Source of the DNA: Tetraselmis striata
Taxonomy: Eukaryota; Chlorophyta; Chlorodendrophyceae; Chlorodendrales; Chlorodendraceae
DNA length: 64,000 nt
Direction: 5' to 3'
NCBI GenBank assembly: GCA_006384855.1
Contig: VCJN01003103.1
Coordinates: 1-64,000, forward strand
The position numbers and the translations under genes were made by a program. Position 1 is the stretch's first letter; each line of letters opens with the position of its first letter. The notes under the pieces were generated by a model. The model saw only the letters and a program-made list of their open reading frames with translations. It had not been told where the DNA came from and made no database searches. Below, piece after piece: positions 1 through 12,566 of the stretch.

Positions 1-105
1 TGCCGCATGCTGCCAGCAATGGCGCGGTCATCCAGGTCAGGATATATTATACCCGGAAATATAACGGACGTCACGTAAGTAATCTATTGTTGGATGCTCC
101 CCCTG

Positions 106-513
106 CTAATCCCTCCGATGCTTCCCGAGATCCGGACCCAAACCCTCCAATTGCGACGACTCTGCCTGCAGCCCGTGAGCGCTAGGTCGCATGCCCCCGT
201 GTTCCAATCCCATCACCAATTGCTTGACGTTCAACATATGACTATCAAAGCCTGAAGTGCTTTGAAGGAGGAGGGCGAGCTTCTGGGTGAGGATGGCGAA
301 TGCGTGGTCGCCGGCAAGTTTCTGGTCGACAGGCTCGGCAAAGCAGTTCATGTTGTCTGCCTGACGAGCGAACCTGCGGACGACCACCCCAGCAGCAGAC
401 GTCATCTGCTGTAGCCTGAGCCGCCGCATCCGCTGTGAAGGCCATTTGAAGCAGCAGGGCGCTACTGAAGTCTGTGCTACCTGAGTCCCGCCAACTTTAG
501 ACAGACGGAACAA
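106..513 (-). CDS. hypothetical ORF, possibly one exon
   Basis: This is an open frame of 135 codons on the minus strand near the left edge. Residues about 45-100 look like ordinary soluble protein, with mixed charge, alternating leucines and no low complexity, including the stretch DQKLAGDHAFAILTQKLALL. I recognise no domain. It could be an internal or terminal exon of a gene running off the left end, or chance coding in GC-rich DNA. The first methionine is not backed by any start context I can judge. Nothing else supports a gene between here and the repeat block at 1.18 kb. Confidence 0.2.
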   Translation of the reverse strand: MFRLSKVGGTQVAQTSVAPCCFKWPSQRMRRLRLQQMTSAAGVVVRRFARQADNMNCFAEPVDQKLAGDHAFAILTQKLALLLQSTSGFDSHMLNVKQLVMGLEHGGMRPSAHGLQAESSQLEGLGPDLGKHRRD

Positions 514-1182
514 ATACTAGTCGACGCAGTATACCGCAAGCAACTTGCCTTCAGAGGACTGCATGCTACAGGCTATGGGCGGCTCTGTTGCTGAAAGGCC
601 TGGACGGTATCAAAACGACACCTATGCGGGTACATGCAGCCGGGTCGTAAGACCGCTGGCATGTGTTGCAGGAAGCCTGGCAGAAACAAAGTCGTAAAAT
701 TAAAAAATTCAAACACCACCAAAAAGCGCTGCCAAATGCCTGGAGCCAGCCATAACTCGGGCTGGCAAGTCATTCTGGCCGCCGCATTGCGAGCATCTTA
801 CTATAACACCCACCATCCGCTCGCCAGGAGGCCAACAGACGGCGTAATGGTTTATGGGAGGCTGAACAAACCAATTATCTTTCGGCGATGATAAGACGAT
901 GATCGGACGAAACGAACATAACATCGAGCATAATCTGACCGGAGGCATCCGAGTAGTTTAGACCCTGACCGGACTCGGACCCATATTGCCTCAAATGTTG
1001 CCCTACTACTGGAACGGCTGCCCATGTTCTCGTCCGTAACAACCCCACGTTGCCTTTTCCATCACCAGCAGCACAGCTCCGAATTGGTGAAACACATGCG
1101 TAGGGGGAGCAACAGCCCCACCAACACAGGGATCTATTTAATATATACCGTGATAATTCAATAACATGGAATAAAAGACTGC
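514..1182. other. spacer without recognisable gene
   Basis: No convincing exon, RNA gene or mobile element is visible. Short open frames on both strands (for example 634-891 +, 573-773 -) have no recognisable protein features. Confidence 0.4.
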
Positions 1183-2225
1183 TGCTGATGAGGAGGAGGA
1201 GGAGGATGGTGATGATGAGGGGGAGGATGAGGATTATGATGAGGATGAGGAGGAGGAGGATGATGAATGATGATGGTGATGAGGATGATGATGAGGAGGA
1301 GGAGGAGAAGGAGGATGATAATGAGGAGGAGGAGGATGAGCAGGAGGAGGAGGATGAGGAGGATGAGGAGGATGAGGAAGATAATGAGGAGGATGAGGAG
1401 GAGGAGGAGGAGGAGGATGATAATGAGGAGGAGGAGGAGGATGAGCAGGAGGAGGAGGATGGTGATGAGGAGGAGGAGGATGGTGATGAGGATGATGATG
1501 ATGAGGGGGAGGATGATGAGGAGGAGGAGGAGGATGATGACGATAATGAGGAGGAGGAGGAGGATGAGCAGGAGGAGGAGGATGGTGAGGAGGAGGAGGA
1601 GGATGGTGATGAGGATGATGATGATGAGGGGGAGGATGATGAAGAGGAGGAGGAGGAGGAGGATGATGATAATGAGGAGGAGGAGGATGATGAGCAGGAG
1701 GGGGATGAATGATGATGGTGATGAGGAAGATGATGATGAGGAGGAGGATGGTGGTAATGATAACGAGGAGGAGGAGGAGGAGGAGGATGATGAATGATGA
1801 TTGTGATGTGGAGGATGATGATGATGAGGAGGAGCAGGAGGATGAGGATGATGATGAGGAGGAGGAGGAGGAGGAGGAGGAGGATGAATGATGATTGTGA
1901 CGTGGAGGATGATGAGGAGGAGGAGGAGCAGGAGGATGATGATGAGGAGAAGGGGGAGGAGGAGGAGGAGGAGGAGGATGATGATGATGACAATGATGAT
2001 GAGGAGGATGATGATGATGGTGATGATGATGATGAGGAGGATGATGGCGATGATGATGACGAGAAGGCGGAGGAGGAGGATGGTGACGGTGATGATGATG
2101 ACGATGATGAGGATGAGGATGAGGATGATGAGAAGGAGGAGGAGGAGGAGGAGGAGGAGGAGGATAAATGAGGATGATGATGATGATGGTGGTGGTGGTG
2201 ATGGTGATGATGATGATGATGCAGC
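1183..2225 (+). repeat. purine-rich GAG/GAT compound minisatellite
   Basis: About 1 kb consists almost wholly of GAG, GAT, GGT and GAA triplets on the plus strand, with virtually no pyrimidine other than T. Longer units recur inside it: blocks containing GAGCAGGAGGAGGAGGAT and GATGATGATGATGAGG return near 1,440-1,520, 1,560-1,640 and 1,680-1,710, and a unit with GAATGATGATTGTGA recurs near 1,795 and 1,886. Because the unit is a triplet, several frames stay open for hundreds of codons: Glu/Asp-rich and Met/Arg-rich on plus, Ser/Pro/His-rich on minus (a 512-codon frame spans it). An acidic-tract protein is possible, but no ordinary coding sequence flanks it, so I treat it as a repeat. Confidence 0.8.
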
Positions 2226-4029
<1,804 letters not shown>

Positions 4030-4110
4030 ACTGGGAAGAGGTGAAGGGCGGCAATGGTGTGGTTAGGGGGGGGCGGGGGGCGGGGGGGGGGGGGGGGAGG
4101 GGGCACCCAC

Positions 4111-6940
4111 CTTGCTGGGCGGGCTGTAGAAGGTGGCGCCCTTGAGGAGCAGTTTAACCGCCTGCCAGTAGATGAGCACCGCTGTGCGCTGAGGCATGTA
4201 GCCGTACCTTGTAGCCGCATACAACGGGGAGGGGGGGGGGGGGGGGGGGGGGGGGGATTCAGTGCAGCGACCCCAGCGGGTGTCACGTTGCATCAAGGCC
4301 GCAGAAGTTTTTTGCTCAATGGTTACCAGGCCACACCATGCAACGTAGACACGCAGGTTCTTTACTGCCACGACGACTTCATGTTCGAGTATATTTGAAT
4401 ATCCAGTCATATACACACATGTATACATATTTACACACTTGCATATTGGAGGCATGTCGCGGAGGATATCAAGATGAGGTGGGAAGGGGCGGTTCAAAAT
4501 TGACTAAAGGAGCAGGAGTGGGAGGGGGCATGCAACGCGCAAAGGCCGCACGGCTTGCCGCTGGCGCACCTCAGCAGCGTTCCCAAGCCGGCCTCCTCGT
4601 TGCGCTGCGAGCCTGCGCGGCCGCTCACTCTAGTGACGGCACAGCGACGGAGGGGGGGGGGGGGGGGGGGGCTCAGGCGCCGGCTACTCTGGGTGGGCGC
4701 AACACGTCATTGGTGGCATTGGCAACATCAATACACAAAACCAAACACATCATGGGGGGGGGGGGGGGGGGGGCGCACCGCCGGGCGACGAGGTGCGCGT
4801 CGAAGAAGTCGCCGTGCTGGGGGTGCGCGCGCGCCAGCACGGTGAGGTGCAGGCGGGCACTGGGCGGCGTGGCGATGAGGTGCCACGTGGCCGCCATGTC
4901 CATGAAGGGCGACACGTGCAGCGACTTGGGCACATCCTGCCCGCTGAGCGTGGCGCCACACACGCATTTGTAAATCACAAATATCAGCATCGTCTAATTT
5001 GATCTCCACATGGCTATTCCTTTGTTCTATGCCTACCAGAAAATACATGTTGTCCCGTTTCAGGTACCGTTTCCCCCCACACAAAACTATTTTGCCCAAA
5101 AAGGAGCTCTTGCCTGCTTTTCGTGTTTGTGTCTGTGTGTGTTTTGCATACAGAATACTGAACATCGAAAATGCAGATTGACCCCCCCCCCCCCCTCCCA
5201 CCTTGGCGGCTATCCCCCGCTCCTCCCGTCCATGGCGCAGTTCAGAAGGTGTATGCCGAAGGTCTCGCCACCACAAAGTTGAGGGGAACGGGGGGGGGGG
5301 GGGGGAGATGTGTTTCGATCCTCCGCCCGCGCAAGCGCTTCCAAAAATGTTTGAGCCGACCCCGCGCCGCGGCAATACAATGTAAATCAAAAGGAGTAGA
5401 GTTGGACCAAGTCTAATCCTCTTTCGATTGTCGTTTTATGATGCAGCAGCGTACGGGGTAGTTGAACACCGCCATCGCTGCCCTTGGGATCCGTCAGAGC
5501 CGCCGTGGGGGCTGGGCCGACGCTGACGCCAAGTGGCAGGACGCCCGAGTCAGGATGGGAGCAGACTGTGGGGCGAAAGCGGGGGGGAGGGGGGGGGGGG
5601 GGGGGGTCTCACGCCGGGTGGAAGAGGAAGCGGACGCGATCCCCCCAGGGGGTGTTGGTCACCTGTCACGTAGGTGGCGAGAGTCCAGGGAAGGGAGGAG
5701 GGGGGGGGTGCATTTATTGGAGGTCCAGTCAGTCGGCAACACATCCACGTACGCCTCCACCAGTAAGGATCGGGAGCCGTTACCGAAGCACGGGTGTGCG
5801 TCCAGGTCGACAAGTACTTGCACAAATAGGCAATGTGCGCCCGGTTTGGCCCGCTTTACAATAAGACGTCACGCCATCGTAAAGTCATGCCGAAAGCATC
5901 GCGCGCCCCCTGGCCGGTACTCACGAAAAGGCCCTGGAGCCTTAGTATTGGGGGTGTATTTGGCCTTGTGAGGCCAAAATGCGGACTGACAGTGTGCTTG
6001 GGCAACGAGCCAGGAAAGTACGGGACCAGGCGCAGGGGGAGAGGGGGGGGGGGGGGCAGAGGGGCACCTCCGCGATGCAGCGCGCCAGGCGGGGCGTGTC
6101 GCCGCCGTCATTCTCGTAGCAGTAGTAGACGCTGATGGGGTTCTGGAGGTAGCCCGCCGCAACGGGGTTGGTGAGCAGCTTGACAGGCCCTGCCGGTGGG
6201 CAGTCCAGGCAAGGGAGGCGGCACACGGGGGGGGGGGGGGGGGGGGGGTTGTAAGCATGTCCATCAACTGACTCGTGAGGAGCAGAGAGGGGAGGAGGGC
6301 AGACCGGTCAGCGATGCTGTCATTATTCTTGCATTTTACATATTCTATTTATATATTTGAAATATGTGTATAATCGCATCCACGTACTTTTACACATACC
6401 AAGACATGCCGTATCTATCGCAAATGTACATATGTGCATACACCATTTATAAACTATACCAATACATATATACATAAATGTTATCTATATATGCATGTGA
6501 TATACATATATGTGTATATACAGTATATTTACAGATGAACACATATGCCTTCTGATTTTAACCCAGCCATGTAGTGCTATTCTTCATGCCGGTGCCACTG
6601 ATTGACGTATCATGTCATCAAGTCGGAGGAAACGTCGATCGTAGCAATCTCTAGCAAACACAACCAACAATTTGGCAAGCGGCGTAGTGCAGAAAGACTG
6701 CAACAGTCCCACATGGCACACTGCGTGGAGCGACATCCATCCAACAGATGACAATGGCTGAAAGGGAAATGCCTGTGCCATGATGTGGATATGAGATAGT
6801 CCCATCATGGATCATCGAGACGGCAACTTCTGAACCATATTGGAAATAGTCCATGGCTGCCATGCGTCAGGAGCATCGATATCCATGTACGATGGATGAG
6901 TCTGTAAGGCATCCCTTTTTTGGAACCAAATGGGACTAAT

Positions 6941-6978
<38 letters not shown>

Positions 6979-8083
6979 CAGACAGAGACAGAGCAACCTT
7001 ACATATAGCTGCAGGTGGCTTATTCATATGGGCATTGATTCGAAACAAAGTCCTGGCTAATTTGCAATAATTCAGTAGTTCAACAAATGGCAGGCACGCA
7101 CATTTTCTCCCCCGCCAGACGGGAAAGGTGGGGGGAAGGGGGGGTTGGGACTCGGGCGAGCGCACCGCTGCTCTGCGCAAACTTGCGCGCCTCGCGGGCG
7201 GTCAGGTGGTCGCCAGCCTGGGCGGCAAACCAGTGCGGGGCGCTGTCCAGGTCGATGAGCGCCACGCGGACGGCATACCTGTGCGCCAGGAAGGCTCCGC
7301 GTGTGAGAGAGGGAGGTGCAGTGGGCGGGGGGGGGGGGGGGGGGGGGGAGGAGGGGCATGACGTGCCTGAGCAGGTACCATCTTACCCTGTCCCCATGAT
7401 TACTACCAATGTCATTTAACTACATTCGCAATTTACCATCATCACCGATTTTTTTCCGTCATGGCTGCTAACATTCTGTAGTCCATTGGTGTAGGTTTTG
7501 AGGTGCGTTTGCCAAATATGACACAAAACGGGGTTCAAAAGAGTTTTCACGGTAGGCAGGCCCTCCCTCGCAGCCGCCAGCCCCGCTACCCAGGGCTCGC
7601 TGCAGCAGCACTACAGGCCACCCACTTGAAGCTGTTCCGCAGCGGCTTCCGCCGGCAGTGCGTCACCGTGCCCTCGAAGAACTGCACGCCGTCAGGGCCG
7701 TCGTCGCTCCTGACGGCCGGAGGGGGCACGCGAGGGGGGTCAGCGATGCCAAGGGTCCCTTGGCGCGGCAAGCCGTGGGCAGAATATAATGAAGCTGCCG
7801 CCCACACAACGCCGGTGCGTCACTGCATTGCTGCACGAAAAGGCTGCCGGATTTACTGTCATTGCCGGTCCTGACCTACCCAGAGACGGGAAAACAAGTT
7901 GGAAAACGTGGAGCGGATGGGTATCGGGGTATAGGCGCACTGGGCTCACCGTCGCCAGGCGCTGGGCAGCAGGAGCAGGAGCAGCCGGAGCGGCAGGTCT
8001 GCCGCCACCGCGGCAGCGCACCGCAGGACGGTCCACACCAGGCCGAGCGCCTGCGCCAGAAGCTGCGCGGTCTGGTGCGGCAT
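4111..8083 (-). CDS. DUF1365 family protein, multi-exon
   Basis: Plant/bacterial-type DUF1365 protein; its biochemical role is unknown. Exons I place on the minus strand: 8083-7950, 7709-7622, 7278-7166, 6189-6068, 5662-5613, 4943-4779, 4612-4570 and 4207-4111, possibly plus 4030-3725. Exon 1 encodes a hydrophobic N terminus (DLPLRLLLLLLPSAW), probably a membrane anchor. Family hallmarks follow in order: FFEGTVTHCRRKPLRNSFKW, VRVALIDLDSAPHW, YLQNPISVYYCYEN, VTNTPWGDRVRFLFHP, KSLHVSPFMDM, and the C-terminal MPQRTAVLIYWQAVKLLLKG. All eight exon blocks match the family's linear order. Two junctions (exon 2/3 and exon 6/7) are one base out of phase. Several introns open with GTG followed almost at once by long C runs on the sense strand. 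The start is the first ATG of exon 1, and the true 3' end is uncertain. Confidence 0.85.
6249..7070. other. long intron of the DUF1365 gene
   Basis: The 976-nt intron between the exons ending at 7166 and starting at 6189 is AT-rich in its middle (6,320-6,560) and contains a GA microsatellite. I see no nested gene. Confidence 0.5.
6943..6993 (+). repeat. (GA)n / GACAGA microsatellite
   Basis: Uninterrupted GA dinucleotides grade into GACAGA units. The block lies inside the long intron of the DUF1365 gene. Confidence 0.9.
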
Positions 8084-8116
8084 CGGCACGGCGATCGAGG
8101 AGGTAAAGAGAGGGTT

Positions 8117-8153
8117 GGGGGGGGGGGGGGGGTGGGGGGGGGGGGGGGGGGGG
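8117..8153 (-). repeat. poly-C tract just upstream of the DUF1365 start codon
   Basis: About 35 nt of G on the plus strand, broken by a single T, form a C run on the sense strand about 34 nt upstream of the start ATG. It may lie in the 5' leader or in a 5'-UTR intron. Confidence 0.7.
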
Positions 8154-8159
8154 AGTGCC

Positions 8160-9239
8160 CCGCCGGTGACAGAAGCACGCTTGCCGCGAGTGACCTCAAT
8201 GCGGGCAAGAAGCAGCTCCTTCGAGTTGCGACGGAGAGGACTGGCGGCATCTGGCCAGCAGTAGCTGGCGGCGATCCCGTTTCGTTGCTCGCGGCAAAAT
8301 CCGCTGGCGCGCCGACAGCAGCCCGCGGTTGCGAGATAGTCGCTGAATATTAACGCACCAGTAGCGCCGTGCTGTTGCACAGAACGAAATGTACATATGT
8401 AAATATATATTTGCATGTATATTTACTGCTGGTACCTATCTGTATAGATGTACCTGCTGTAATGGTAGTGGCAACTAGAAAATCCCAGAATCCTTCTTTT
8501 GTGGCGTGGTATATCAGATTTTGAATTCAGCAGCAGCAAGCAGCATATTATAATCAGCGATCCGTCAGATATTGCCCCCGCGGGAGCTCGTCCTTCCTTA
8601 TCCGTTTTTTGTATCTGCAACGTACCGCTCGTAGCACGAGAGTATTGCTACAGTAAAGGCTTCCATAGTGTTAGTCGCTAATAATCCTTACATGTCGAAC
8701 CCACTCGTACTCATCATCAGCGAGTATACCGGTAATCATCCGCAAATATTTAAAACGATACTGGTAGTCGCTACTCATGTATGAATCCTGATCAACGGGC
8801 GAAACTGCGCAGGTTGACCATGAGATACTCGCGCGTTACAGTATTCAAACTTAATGTGATATCCCCTGTATGTTGATATTTATTTTACATGGCGGTACCA
8901 GGTACCATTAGTCGTCCGCGACATGAAAATACAGTATTTATTGTTTTGTTTCATTGGAACCCCGGAGCGAAATATTGCTGATCTCTTCGCGCGCCCGCGC
9001 GGAATTTAAGATCGAGCCCCCGGGCCGCCTCGCGCAATCTGGCGCGCCAGATCTCGCGCATTAGTCTCGCGCGCAGCAGCAGGGGCGCGCGCGCGGCGGC
9101 GCGGTATATGAGGATAATATTCAAGTCGCTAGGGGGCGCTCGGGGGCGGGAGAGTGCGGTGTACGGTAGTAGAGATCGCCAATGAAAGCTCTAGTAACAA
9201 CCGCGTGATGGATCCTCATCAAAATTGCGATGATGAACT
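8160..9239. other. spacer upstream of the DUF1365 gene
   Basis: No recognisable coding exon. Two exact copies of TAGTCGCTA lie at 8,672 and 8,765. Around 8,990-9,110 there is a short, very GC-rich patch of CGCG-type words. Confidence 0.4.
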
Positions 9240-9915
9240 GATCCGTTTATTTTGAAATTTGTTGCAATTGAGTCAAGTTTTCGTCTTGACGAGTTGTCTA
9301 CTCCGGATTTAGGGAAGGGGCCCGCCCCTGACCAACCCGCATAGGGTTCTCTAATGAATACAGCGCAGATGGCGGGGCCACGCTTTGCAGACCACTTGTT
9401 ATGGTGCAGTACATGTATTAATTTTGCATCAGTGGTACATTACACTGCAGTCACATAAGCCATACGGGGGTTTGTATATATGGTACATGGGCGCCAGCTT
9501 GTACGCGCTAGCCCGGCCGCAGAAACTCGTGGTCACGTGACCGCTCCGTATATGGTCATGTTTCCGCCGTTATTTACTATCCCCAGAATTCGAAGCGTGA
9601 TCTAGCGGTGCGCTCCACGGCCTCCACCGGGCACGGCCAAGCGGCTTTGCCCCTCGGCTGTCGCGCGCTGTTAGATCCGCCCCCACCATGAGATGATGCC
9701 AACGGTGTCCCCGGACGTGGTCGGAATTCGGAGGTGAAGGCGGAAAAACACACCCAGCCTGCACCGGTGGCTGTAAGCTCGCTGATCATGAGTTGATGAG
9801 CAGCACACCAGTGCCGGATGGATCGCCCGACGTGCAGCTGCCACCTGCACGCTCCTGCCCGAGGTCACCGCCCGAGGGCCGCTCCCCGGGCTCCGTGCAT
9901 GGTTGAATTTAGAGT
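9240..9915 (+). repeat. dispersed repeat, diverged copy of the 48-50 kb family
   Basis: This stretch shares long colinear similarity with 48,290-48,965 and 49,596-50,140. Shared words include GGGCCCGCCCCTG, CCAACCCGCATAGGGT, GCAGTACATGTATTA and CGGTGTTCCCGGACGT-like segments in the same order. It is more diverged and is truncated at the right relative to the other two copies. It encodes no recognisable protein, and its class is unknown. Confidence 0.7.
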
Positions 9916-10671
9916 CGTTCTACACCACGCAATTTACCGTCGGTAACCGTTATCGTGATCGGTGGTACCTAAATATGGTACATGATGCAGCCACGCAAAC
10001 ATCAAGTTTCAGGCGTCCTCTGCCCATGTAAACTGTGGGTGGTACTTAATCGCACCCGCACACACGCCCGCTAAGTCCGCGCATTGTGGTATGCGCGCGG
10101 CGGGCCCGCCTGCTCACTACGAGGAAATGTGCCGACGGCGAGATTCGAACCCACGTAAGTGTTGCGCGCGTACGTACGGGGAGCGCCGCGTAAGCGCCCA
10201 GGCCGCAGCCCGAGGGTAGCAATGGTGGTTTGTTCTGTTGTATATACCCGGTACCGAGCGGCTCGCTGTACCGGGGGGGGGGAGGCACCGAATTGGAGTT
10301 GAGCTGTTACTACTTAAAGAAAGTCGTTCATTATTTTTAACGCCTGTAGTAAAACGGACTCCTTGGAGCCCATGGTGGGTCCCTAAACGTAGTGGTTTCG
10401 GAGCCAGTAGCAACTATTGCTCTGAAACCAATAACAACGGACGGCGCGCCGCGGCACCGTGCCCCTCCCGATGACGACACGAGCGGCCGCCAGGCTGTCG
10501 CGTGAAAAACAAAAATGTATGAACCGACGCCGCAGCAGGCGCCAAAGTAACCCACTGTGCTTAGCCGCCTCCCGAGGCGAGCCGAGAGAAGAATGTCGCG
10601 GGGTTTTTCGTCCACACGACAGCGCCGCCGCACCCCGTCCGCCTTGCTAATCTCCGCCCGGCTCTTCCGAC
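9916..10671. other. spacer before the small membrane ORF
   Basis: No recognisable gene. The last 150 bases are GC-rich and may hold the promoter and leader of the ORF at 10,672; no specific element is identifiable. Confidence 0.35.
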
Positions 10672-10875
10672 ATGCAGCGCCGCACTATGCTAGCGTATGG
10701 CGGCGCCGCGCTCGGCGTGGCGATCGCGCACTTCCTGCCGCTGCTGGTTCCCGACGCGGCGGGTTGGGCGCCGACAGCGGGGATCGTTGTGGGCCTCCTC
10801 ATTATCTTTAGCGCCGACAACGAGGGTGGCACTACGGAGGGCGCCGCTGCTACTGCTGCTAAGAAGGACGAATGA
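10672..10875 (+). CDS. small putative membrane protein (67 aa)
   Basis: A single-exon GC-rich frame. The product has two hydrophobic stretches, about residues 8-27 (YGGAALGVAIAHFLPLLVP) and 33-47 (APTAGIVVGLLIIFS), separated by a short loop. They are followed by an acidic then alanine-rich tail ending in KKDE. The layout suggests a two-pass hairpin membrane protein, or one with a weak N-terminal targeting segment. I recognise no family. The composition resembles the exons of the neighbouring genes rather than spacer DNA. It is convergent with the glycosyltransferase gene that ends at 11,271. A chance ORF remains possible. Confidence 0.45.
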   Translation: MQRRTMLAYGGAALGVAIAHFLPLLVPDAAGWAPTAGIVVGLLIIFSADNEGGTTEGAAATAAKKDE

Positions 10876-11270
10876 GGCGCTGGCCCTGCCAGCCGCGGCG
10901 ACACCGCCGGCGAGCTGTATCTTCGCGCTGCTGCCGCCTGCAACACAGTATTAAGACGCCGGTACATCGAGACGCGCCAGCGGCACTCACGGAGCGCCCC
11001 GAGCATAGATAGCCGGTCTATACCGCAGTCAACCATACGCTTTCTCGGCGGTATACCAGAGACCGCATATGCTTGCTTGGGTGTGCCGATTCCTCATCCT
11101 TCATCCAACCCCCCCCCCCCCCCCCCCCTCCTCAATTCCAGTGTGAGTTGTTCGCGTGACGGTGCTTCCATTTACAGGGGTGGGATAAGGCTCATAGCTA
11201 TATGTGCTTTGATAGCTGGATGCTAGGCAGGTAGGGCTCTTGAGCCTGTAAACCCCATCTGCCGGCTTCG
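10876..11270. other. convergent intergenic spacer
   Basis: A spacer between the small membrane ORF and the glycosyltransferase 3' end. It contains a run of about 19 C at 11,109-11,127 (plus strand) and nothing else I can identify. Confidence 0.5.
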
Positions 11271-12527
11271 CTACCCGTTGCAGACGTCCAGGCGGCCAGC
11301 AAAGTGGAGCATGCGGATGAGCAGGGCGTCAAAGTCCCAGGCGTGGAACTTGCTGATGGTGTGGTTGTCCGCGCTGAAGCGGCCCAGCGAGGCGCCCACC
11401 GTGTGCGAGATGCCAAAGGTGCCGACCTGCGCAGGGCCAGGGCTATTTTGTCAAGCGCGGGATTGTGCACGCATGGACGCGGTGGCATGCATACACTAAG
11501 CGCCATGTCGCTGCCGGATAGCCAGGACATGAGGAACACACACACACACACACACAACCTCATACTATGCATTGTGGTTTTAAGCGCATGTGTGTGTAGG
11601 GGAGGGAGGGGGGGGGGGGGGGGCGGTGTCAGTTTCATGGTTGCACATGATTGGCGAGACATGCACCAAGATAGAGTACGGAGGAAGAGAACAATTGAAT
11701 GAGCGCGTCCCGCGATAAGGATGGGGGGGGGGGGGGGGGGGGGGGGGGCTGTGTGAGGGATGTTGACCTGCTGGCAGAGGTGCTGCGCCAGGAGGATGGC
11801 GTGCAGGCCGGTGTTGAGGTTGCTGGGGCAGCTGAAGGGGCCAAAGCCCAGCTGGCGCGCGTCGCGGCGCAGCTGGAAGTACGCCTCCACCTGCCAGTTG
11901 ACCTCCGCGGGGGAGAGCATGGCGAGCGTGACAGTGGGCTGCGCGGGCGCGGCATGCAGCGGAGGGATCAGGCTGCCGGTAGGTGAGTATCTTAATCGAT
12001 TAAATACGATGTGTCTGTATGTATGCTGTATCTCTGTGCGTGTGACCGCCCTTTGCGGCGAAATACAGCCGAAATGTAGGTGTGCCATCGAGTGGCCCTA
12101 CGGATCCCAAGTCAGTTCGGTACGATTTCATATTCAAGGCCCTGTCGGACGCCTTGATATGTGACGACGCGGCAGATTCAGTCCGCGCACGTCGGTGCAG
12201 GTGAGGCACACCCACAGCCGTGGATCTTGGATGTGAAATGAGTAGGCTGGGGGAAGGGGGGAAGGGGGGGGGGGGGGGTGAGGGACAAGGTCACGAAGGG
12301 TGGCGCCGCTGCGATGGGATGAGCACGGCATCCCCCGATCGGTCTTGAGGCCCGCGAGGAAGGACGTGCACAGTGCGTGAAATAACCAGCGATTGTAGAT
12401 CTGTTGTAAGTTCGTACTGGTTTCGCTTGCTTGCGCAATTGCGTATTCTTCCCTGTGCCGGAGACTTGCCTCAGGCGTTTTGTGTATCCCTTTGCACTCA
12501 GGCAGCCACCTTCAATACAAAAAAGGT

Positions 12528-12566
<39 letters not shown>

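Noticed and set aside
5171..5390. Possible exon between DUF1365 exons 5 and 6
   Set aside because: Exons 5 and 6 join in phase without it, and its translation does not match the family.
12120..12300. Possible extra exon of the GT29 gene (HIQDPRLWVCLT)
   Set aside because: A C-rich acceptor is present but no donor keeps the phase; direct splicing 12567 to 11938 is in frame.
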